This document shows, piece by piece, positions 42,657-47,925 of a stretch of DNA of 47,925 nt. The notes beneath the pieces were generated by a model. It did no database searches. It was not told the DNA's origin and saw only the letters and a program-made list of their open reading frames with translations. Within the stretch, counting starts at the first letter, position 1, and each line of letters begins with the position of its first letter. A program made the translations under genes and the position numbers. The DNA comes from Bacteroidales bacterium (GTDB lineage Bacteria > Bacteroidota > Bacteroidia > Bacteroidales > UBA932), in NCBI GenBank assembly GCA_024691765.1, contig JAILNI010000031.1, positions 1-47,925 of the forward strand, written 5' to 3'.

Positions 42657-43598
42657 ATGAAAACCGAATGGAATCAAACAGGCCGGGCTACTCAACTCAT
42701 CTACCGGCGTTCGCCAAGGGGACCTCTTCCCCAACTTATACTCTTGTTCAGCTTGCTAATACTACCGCCGGCCTGTTTGATTTCTGGTTGCAGCAGGGAC
42801 GGCGACGGGCCGGACAGCCTGGACGCCGTTGAAGTAAAACTGGACAGCAGCCGGTTCACGGTCAACTTCAACGTGGTGGACAACATCGCCGAGACGCCCC
42901 ATACAGTTCAGCGCCTGGACCTGTATATATATGACGCGGACGGGATGAAGCCCCTGCTCGACAAGCGCCGCTACGACAATGTGCCGGAAAGCCTCGTCAT
43001 CCACGGCAACGGCAACGCCCGCATCATCGTGGCCATAGCAAACGCGCCCGGGGATTTCGGAACTGAGAATACAAGCCGATTCGAGGCAATAGAGATGCTC
43101 AGCATGAACTTTGCCAGCGAGAGTCCGGCAGTTCCTGTGATGAGCGGCATGTGCACCGTAGAAGCCGGAGCGACCGAAACGGTCAACCTGGCCCCGCTGA
43201 TGGCCCGCATCAGGCTGGGAGAAGTCGGAAACAGGATGAAGAACTATGTCCGGCTGGAAGATCCGAGGATATATCTGGAGAACCTCAATTCAGGGGCGGA
43301 AATCATGCGGGAGGGAGGATTCCGGCCTGTTTCCATAACCGAGAAAGGAGCGAAAGCCCCGCTGCCCTACGATATCGGGGTTTTCGCCCAGCATCCGGAC
43401 ACTGAGGTATTCTGCTATCCCAATGACTCCGCCGAGGCCACAATAGGCACTCCCGGCACCAGGCTCATTTTCGAATGCGAGATCAAAGGAGAAACCTGCA
43501 CTTTCAGGATAGACCTGCCGGCAATACGGCGCAACTCCACGACCACGGTCGATATAACCGTGAGCGGAAAGGATGATTGCGAAAGCAAGATATACTAG
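42657..43598 (+). CDS. FimB/Mfa2-like fimbrial anchor lipoprotein
   Basis: 313 residues. A long lipoprotein signal with hydrophobic core (LILLFSLLILPPACLISGC) places the acylated Cys near residue 45. The mature part reads as a beta-sandwich like FimB/Mfa2 minor fimbrial subunits of Porphyromonas and Bacteroides: TVQRLDLYIYDADGMK, NARIIVAIANAPGDFG, MSGMCTVEAGATETVNLAPLMARIRLG and the terminal TTTVDITVSG. These proteins sit at the base of type V pili and control their length. No major fimbrillin (FimA/Mfa1) gene is visible next to it. The stop overlaps the opposing gene at CTAG 43595-43598. Confidence 0.82.
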   Translation: MKTEWNQTGRATQLIYRRSPRGPLPQLILLFSLLILPPACLISGCSRDGDGPDSLDAVEVKLDSSRFTVNFNVVDNIAETPHTVQRLDLYIYDADGMKPLLDKRRYDNVPESLVIHGNGNARIIVAIANAPGDFGTENTSRFEAIEMLSMNFASESPAVPVMSGMCTVEAGATETVNLAPLMARIRLGEVGNRMKNYVRLEDPRIYLENLNSGAEIMREGGFRPVSITEKGAKAPLPYDIGVFAQHPDTEVFCYPNDSAEATIGTPGTRLIFECEIKGETCTFRIDLPAIRRNSTTTVDITVSGKDDCESKIY

Positions 43599-44434
43599 AC
43601 CAGCTTGGAGAAACGCTCGGGAAGGCGGACCTTGACCTTGAGGTTGAGCATCGCCGGCTTATTTGGGGTGTAAGGCAGCCGGATGACGCTTTGAAGCTTA
43701 CGTGCCTTGACCGTCCACTTCTCCCAGTCACGTTCCGCCAGTGAAGGGAGATTGTCGATGAGGCGGCGGCGCTTATGGAGGTGCCTTTCCCAGCCGCGGG
43801 AGGCCAGATCCTTGTCTTCAAGCTTCTGGCCGATAAAACTCGTGTCGGCGCAGCCGAAATGGAATAGATACAGGTCAGGTACGATGTGGAAATCGCCCTT
43901 GCGGGTGCGGTGGAAGCCGCTTCCCCATTCTACGGGAGCCAGGAGGACGGAGGTCTTGGTGTATCGGGGAGAGAGGCGGACGAATTTCCGCTGCGACAGA
44001 ATGCTCTCCGAGAAATCGAGGGGTGGCTCGCAATTGGTGTCCTGTATCACGTCGCAGCCAAGCCCCGAGAGGGAGATGCGGCCATCCGTTTTCTGCTCTG
44101 ACAAAAATTCCGGCAGGCTCTTGCCAAGAGAGGGATCCACAATTAGGAATTCATCGACGTCGGAGCCGATGACCATATCGTATTCTTTAAGAAGTTCCGC
44201 CGCTTTTGCGGACATCACGCTGATGCGCTCTTTGTCTGAAACCCGGACGTTTCCGGCGACACGGGGGATAACCTCAACGTGGCAACCCTCTGTGCAAGAA
44301 GATACTACCTGATCTTCGCCATCGAAAAAGATGAACAAGTTCTCCCTGCCGAGCAGGCTTCCATAATATGTGGTCCACTTGCCCAGAAAGAAATCGTCAT
44401 TTCTGACCATGGTCAAAGCTGCGATTCTCTTCAT
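43595..44434 (-). CDS. glycosyltransferase, GT2/GT92-like
   Basis: 279 residues. The start RIAALTMVRNDDFFLGKWTTYY and the nucleotide-binding DxD in GSDVDEFLIVDPS (Asp-Val-Asp) are characteristic of Glyco_tranf_2_4-type enzymes. VEWGSGFHRTRKG and DLYLFHFGCAD are later family elements. Sugar donor and acceptor are unknown. It is divergent from the MMPL transporter gene and convergent with the FimB-like gene. Confidence 0.85.
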   Translation of the reverse strand: MKRIAALTMVRNDDFFLGKWTTYYGSLLGRENLFIFFDGEDQVVSSCTEGCHVEVIPRVAGNVRVSDKERISVMSAKAAELLKEYDMVIGSDVDEFLIVDPSLGKSLPEFLSEQKTDGRISLSGLGCDVIQDTNCEPPLDFSESILSQRKFVRLSPRYTKTSVLLAPVEWGSGFHRTRKGDFHIVPDLYLFHFGCADTSFIGQKLEDKDLASRGWERHLHKRRRLIDNLPSLAERDWEKWTVKARKLQSVIRLPYTPNKPAMLNLKVKVRLPERFSKLV

Positions 44435-44447
44435 CTCAAAAATCTTT

Positions 44448-44455
44448 CAAAGATA
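44448..44455 (-). promoter_or_regulatory. promoter of the GT2/GT92-like gene
   Basis: TATCTTTG on the minus strand, 13 bases before the ATG at 44434. Confidence 0.6.
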
Positions 44456-44495
44456 AAACTAATTGAAACAATTTCCAAATTTGCGCAATAAACAT

Positions 44496-44503
44496 TATCT
44501 TTG
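44496..44503 (+). promoter_or_regulatory. promoter of the MMPL gene, leaderless spacing
   Basis: TATCTTTG, exactly seven bases before the ATG at 44511. Confidence 0.65.
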
Positions 44504-44510
44504 CGAAATT

Positions 44511-47500
44511 ATGGATTTATCGGGTTTTCTTGTTAAAAGGCGCAGGCCTTTACTGGCTGTAATGGCGGTTCTCGCCGTGGTTTGCGCCATTATGATTCCC
44601 CGATTGAACGTCATAATGGAAATCTCATATTTCCTGCCCGACGACTCCCCTATCAAAATAGGGATGGACAAGGTCTCCGAAAACTTCCCCGATATGGACA
44701 ACCAGCTGAGCCTGCTCAGCGTGATGTTCGACAAGCCCATCGAAAGGGAGGCCGTGATGAAGGAACTGAACGACCTGACGGGAGGGCTCACATGCATGTC
44801 GGTAAAGGAAAAAGACAATTACACTCTGTTTGAATTCCTTCTGTCGAAAGGCTGTAAATACAGGGAAATAGAAAAGGACATAGTGGAGCACTACGGCGAC
44901 GATGTCATCGTGGAGGTGAGTCTGGACAAGAATATGCCCGCCGACATCCTTCCGATGATTCTGACGGGCGCCATCATTGTGTTCGTCATCCTGCTTATAA
45001 TGTGTTCCTCGGTGGTGGAGGTGTTCCTGTTCGTGCTGTCGATGATCATTGCCGTGGCCATCAACATGGGCAGCAACATACTCATGTCCGGCGTGTCTTT
45101 CATGACCAACTCCCTGACTGCGGTGCTGCAGATGATACTGTCGATGGACTATTCCATCTTCCTGATGAACCGGTTCCGGCAGGAAAAGCTGGCATGCGGC
45201 GACAGCGAGGTAGCCATGAAGAACGCAATCAAGAGTGCGGCCCCGTCGATTCTGAGCAGCGCCACGACCACCATAGTGAGTTTGCTTATGCTGGTGTTCA
45301 TGCACCTGAAAATCGGCCAGGACCTTGGATTCGTGCTTGCAAAGGGCGTGTTCCTGAGCATGCTCTGCAACTTCACGGTGCTGCCGGCTCTCATCCTAAA
45401 ATACGAGAAGGGCATCAACAAGACCACCAAAAAGGTCCCGCACCTGCCGTCGTCTGCCCTCGCCCGTTTTGAGATGCGGTTCAAGCTTCCGCTCGCCATA
45501 CTTTTCGTCGGCGTCTTCATAGCGGCATTCATACTCCAGAAACGCACTGAAATATCATTCGCCGCCATCTGGACCACCGACATCGGCGAAATCTTCCCGC
45601 CTGAAAACGCTTGTCTTTTGGTCTACGACACCTCCGAAGAAGAAGCCGTCGTGGGCCTGCTCGATACCCTGGAACGTGACAAGAACGTCCTGACCTGCCT
45701 TAGCTACCCGAGCCTGAAACTCCAGGGCTTCACCACGTCAGAGATGTCCGAGCGGATCAAGCAGTACACCGACCAGGTCGACGAGGAACTGCTGAAAATC
45801 GTCTACTACGCCAAAGCCCATCCGGAGCGCACCGAGAAGCTGAGCTTCGATGAAATACAGGACCTTGCCGATGAACTGGAGAAGCAGGGGCTTGTGCCGG
45901 CCGACCTCAACATGCAGAAGATCACGGCCAAGCTTATGCAATCTGCGCCGGCTCCTCAGAAGAAGCAGATCCCGACGCCCCCCGCAGCGCAATCCGCCCC
46001 TGCCGTGGATACGACCGCCAAGGCTTACAAGCCAGACTCCGACCATGTCGCTGCAGCGGATTCCACCCTGATGGCGGCAGCCCTGCCTGATTCCACGGCA
46101 AAGGCTCCGGCGGATTCGGTTTCAACGCCCGTACAGCCTGCACAGGCCGCCCAGCCGGGAACGCCGGAATACCTTAAGGGTGTCAAGGTGACCTATGAGC
46201 TCGCCACCACCCAGATGACGGCAAAGGAAATGGCGGAAATGATGGGTCTGGACCGCAGCTATTTCAATATGGTGTTCCGCTTGGCCGGCCGCACCCGCAA
46301 GCCTGCGACCATGTCGCCCCACGAACTGTCGTCCTTCGTGACCAGCAAGATACTCACTCAAAAGCGCTACGCCTACATGCTCACCAAAGAGCAGGCGGAT
46401 CTTATCCGTGAGGCCCACCGGCAGCTTGATTCCGCATTCATCGCAGGCCCGTCCGTAACCGATGTTCCGGGCACGCTCCTCGCCCGCGCCGATTCACTTT
46501 CCGCCCCGTCCGACACAACCGCAGCCCTCATTGCCGCCACTGATTCACTTGCCGGAACGCCCCTGCATGCCGATATCGCAGTCGCTCAGGAGCCTGAGCC
46601 CGAGCCTGTGGTCACTCCCGTCGAAAGGCTGGCGGAGATGGCATTCTCGGGCAGGCGCTACACGTCCCGCCGTGTGCGCAATGCGCTCGTCGCCGCAGGC
46701 GTCCCTGTGAGCCAGGATGACATGGACTTGCTGTTCCTTTATGCCGGCAGCCGGAAGGGTTTCAACCCCGAACAGCGGATGAGCCTCGGGGAGCTTGCCG
46801 AATTCGTGGACGGGACGCTGCTTGCCGACCCGAAGTTCGCCCGCTTCATCAGTGACGACCAGCGGACGATGCTTGCCGGTCTCAGCAGCCAGCTGGAAGA
46901 CGGCGCCAACATGCTCCGGTCAGAAAAGATGTCGCTGGCAGCCCTGATGACGGATTTCCCGTTCGAGTCGCCGCAGACCTACGCCTTCGTGGAACGCTTC
47001 CACGCCCTGGCTGACCGGTCGCTGCAGAAGGAGCACTACATTATCGGGGAATCGTTCATGTACAAGGAGATGAAGGACGGATTCCCGGACGAGATGCTGC
47101 TGCTGACGATCCTGACCATACTGGCTATATTCGTGATCGTCGCCCTGACCTTCAAGTCGTTCGTGATTCCGACGTTCCTGATCTTCGCGGTGATGTCCGG
47201 TGTGTACGTAAATGTGTTCGTGAGCGGGCTTGGGGGCAACACCATGTACTTCCTTGCCTACCTTATAGTCCAGAGCATCCTCATGGGTGCGACCATCGAC
47301 TACTCCATACTGCTCACAAGTTACTACCGCGAGCACAGGCTTTCCGGCGACGTGTATGATTCACTCAGCGCCGCCTATCTCGGCGCCGGCCATTCCATCA
47401 TGACTTCCGGCCTCATCCTGACCCTCGGTCCTTTGGCGATGAGCATGATCATCAAAGACCAGCTGGTGCAGATGATTCTGCGGTGCCTGGCCTCCGGTGC

Positions 47501-47612
47501 CCTAGCTTCCATACTGATTATCTTCTTTATCCTGCCCGGCACGCTTGCTATCTGCGACAAGCTGATTGCGCCGAAGGGTGCGGTAAAAAGTTTTGGAAAT
47601 AAGAAAAAATGA
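44511..47612 (+). CDS. RND/MMPL-family transporter with three-repeat periplasmic domain
   Basis: 1033 residues from the ATG at 44511, chosen because the promoter lies just upstream of it. An MMPL-type proton-driven exporter of lipids or hydrophobic compounds. Each half ends in a membrane bundle with the proton-relay motif: MDYSIFLMNRFR in the first half and ATIDYSILLTSYYR in the second. The second extracytoplasmic loop is unusual. It holds three copies of a helical module of about 60-80 residues, starting near 407, 566 and 705, joined by linkers rich in Ala, Pro, Ser, Thr and Asp. The shared pattern is a hydrophobic helix ending in YYAK, RLAG or LYAG, then KLS/TMS/RMS, then ELxxFV-like helix. 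The substrate is unknown. Confidence 0.88.
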   Translation: MDLSGFLVKRRRPLLAVMAVLAVVCAIMIPRLNVIMEISYFLPDDSPIKIGMDKVSENFPDMDNQLSLLSVMFDKPIEREAVMKELNDLTGGLTCMSVKEKDNYTLFEFLLSKGCKYREIEKDIVEHYGDDVIVEVSLDKNMPADILPMILTGAIIVFVILLIMCSSVVEVFLFVLSMIIAVAINMGSNILMSGVSFMTNSLTAVLQMILSMDYSIFLMNRFRQEKLACGDSEVAMKNAIKSAAPSILSSATTTIVSLLMLVFMHLKIGQDLGFVLAKGVFLSMLCNFTVLPALILKYEKGINKTTKKVPHLPSSALARFEMRFKLPLAILFVGVFIAAFILQKRTEISFAAIWTTDIGEIFPPENACLLVYDTSEEEAVVGLLDTLERDKNVLTCLSYPSLKLQGFTTSEMSERIKQYTDQVDEELLKIVYYAKAHPERTEKLSFDEIQDLADELEKQGLVPADLNMQKITAKLMQSAPAPQKKQIPTPPAAQSAPAVDTTAKAYKPDSDHVAAADSTLMAAALPDSTAKAPADSVSTPVQPAQAAQPGTPEYLKGVKVTYELATTQMTAKEMAEMMGLDRSYFNMVFRLAGRTRKPATMSPHELSSFVTSKILTQKRYAYMLTKEQADLIREAHRQLDSAFIAGPSVTDVPGTLLARADSLSAPSDTTAALIAATDSLAGTPLHADIAVAQEPEPEPVVTPVERLAEMAFSGRRYTSRRVRNALVAAGVPVSQDDMDLLFLYAGSRKGFNPEQRMSLGELAEFVDGTLLADPKFARFISDDQRTMLAGLSSQLEDGANMLRSEKMSLAALMTDFPFESPQTYAFVERFHALADRSLQKEHYIIGESFMYKEMKDGFPDEMLLLTILTILAIFVIVALTFKSFVIPTFLIFAVMSGVYVNVFVSGLGGNTMYFLAYLIVQSILMGATIDYSILLTSYYREHRLSGDVYDSLSAAYLGAGHSIMTSGLILTLGPLAMSMIIKDQLVQMILRCLASGALASILIIFFILPGTLAICDKLIAPKGAVKSFGNKKK

Positions 47613-47613
47613 G

Positions 47614-47621
47614 TAACTTTG
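47614..47621 (+). promoter_or_regulatory. promoter of tRNA-Val
   Basis: TAACTTTG, ten bases before the mature tRNA start. It overlaps the base after the MMPL stop codon. Confidence 0.7.
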
Positions 47622-47631
47622 CACTCCTTTC

Positions 47632-47706
47632 GGGAGTTTAGCTCAGCTGGTTCAGAGCACCTGCCTTACAAGCAGGGGGTCACTGGTTCGAGTCCAGTAA
47701 TTCCCA
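47632..47706 (+). tRNA. tRNA-Val (anticodon TAC)
   Basis: 75 bases. The acceptor stem GGGAGTT pairs with AATTCCC with one G-T, followed by discriminator A; CCA is not encoded. The D-arm contains AGCTCAGCTGGTTCAGAGC, the anticodon arm is CCTGC-CTTACAA-GCAGG with anticodon TAC, and the T-arm contains GGTTCGAGTCC. Confidence 0.97.
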
Positions 47707-47708
47707 CA

Positions 47709-47741
47709 AAAAACAGCTTGCCTTTCCGGCAGGCTGTTTTT
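47709..47741 (+). terminator. terminator of tRNA-Val
   Basis: AAAAACAGCTTGCC (47709-47722) pairs with GGCAGGCTGTTTTT (47728-47741), one G-T pair, loop TTTCC. The helix can be extended outward into the tRNA acceptor strand. Confidence 0.88.
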
Positions 47742-47742
47742 C

Positions 47743-47855
47743 GTGGGAACCCTCCTTATCCCCCGCTGCGCTAGCGCCGCCCTGCTTCTTACAACGAGGG
47801 AGCCCCCTCGAGCTCCCCGGAGAAAGTTTTTCCCCACGCGGCTCCGTGTCATTTG
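47743..47855. other. intergenic stretch with palindromes, no gene seen
   Basis: Contains the perfect palindrome GCGCTAGCGC (47768-47777) and a GGGAG/CTCCC inverted repeat. No TAnnTTTG element or coding sequence could be supported. Confidence 0.4.
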
Positions 47856-47925
47856 ATGAAGCATTTCCGCTCCCCTTTCTATCTCCGGCAGCAAGCCGCC
47901 CGCGTCCTGCTCAACATCTGCAGCC
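47856..47925 (+). CDS. start of a possible reading frame cut by the window edge
   Basis: ATG at 47856 opens a frame (MKHFRSPFYLRQQAARVLLN) that stays open to the edge. Only 23 codons are visible, with a basic start then a hydrophobic stretch. No family can be assigned and it may be spurious. Confidence 0.3.
   Translation, partial: MKHFRSPFYLRQQAARVLLNICS

Noticed and set aside
47652..47894. Minus-strand reading frame of 80 codons across tRNA-Val ending in NYWTRTSDPLLVRQVL
   Set aside because: This is the well-known false frame obtained by translating the complement of a tRNA gene; no promoter or domain supports it.
1..47925. CRISPR array, toxin-antitoxin, restriction or phage-defence cluster
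   Set aside because: I looked for regularly spaced repeats, cas, methyltransferase/endonuclease pairs and small toxin pairs and found none. RecQ, UvrD and the PriA-like gene are dispersed and look like housekeeping or decayed housekeeping genes.

Overview
The window looks like a chromosomal segment of a high-GC (about 60 %), uncultivated-type member of the order Bacteroidales. The evidence is TAnnTTTG (-7 type) promoter elements in front of many genes and both tRNAs, few obvious Shine-Dalgarno sequences, a six-gene Na+-translocating NADH:quinone reductase (nqrABCDEF) operon, ATP-dependent PEP carboxykinase, a FimB/Mfa2-like lipoprotein, lipoproteins with short Bacteroidetes-style signal peptides, and a TamB-type giant. 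I cannot fix the family or genus from sequence alone.

Layout. 1-6.3 kb: an amino-acid ABC transporter (glnQ partial, glnP broken), a secreted protein of unknown function, a three-gene ECF-sigma operon (membrane protein, sigma factor, small two-TM protein), a broken RsbU-like phosphatase gene fused to a diacylglycerol-kinase fragment, a lipoprotein, a secreted alpha/beta hydrolase and a frameshifted lipoprotein. This stretch differs from the rest: it carries all the broken genes I found and almost never uses the Ile codon ATA. 6.3-7.8 kb: a secreted S58-type peptidase and tRNA-Phe. 7.8-16.9 kb: a catalytically degenerate PriA-like protein coupled to a lipoamide-dehydrogenase-like gene, then, on the minus strand, tsaD followed by ddh-gdhA and a receiver/PPDK ATP-grasp fusion protein, the last three apparently one operon built around NADPH-dependent ammonium fixation. 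17-26 kb: tamB, folB, mtaB, a PhnP-like metallohydrolase and an M3 peptidase lipoprotein, packed with overlaps. 26-33 kb: recQ and an rsmI-like gene on minus; pckA, a glutaminase-fold lipoprotein, a NIF3 protein and an acyl-ACP thioesterase on plus. 33-41.5 kb: a UvrD/PcrA helicase divergent from nqrABCDEF. 41.5-47.9 kb: two glycosyltransferases, the FimB/Mfa2-like lipoprotein, an MMPL transporter with an unusual three-repeat loop, tRNA-Val and the start of a further reading frame.

How the parts fit: NQR supplies the sodium gradient, PEP carboxykinase the succinate-type fermentation route, Gdh and Ddh bring ammonium into glutamate and diaminopimelate, TsaD then MtaB act successively on A37 of ANN-decoding tRNAs, and TamB, MMPL, fimbrial and glycosyltransferase genes serve the envelope. 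I see no CRISPR array, no intact transposase or phage, and no clear new multi-gene defence system. The most unusual items are the dead PriA-like protein, the repeat-bearing MMPL loop, the REC-PPDK fusion in an ammonium operon, and a set of promoters placed so close to start codons that leaderless mRNAs are predicted.
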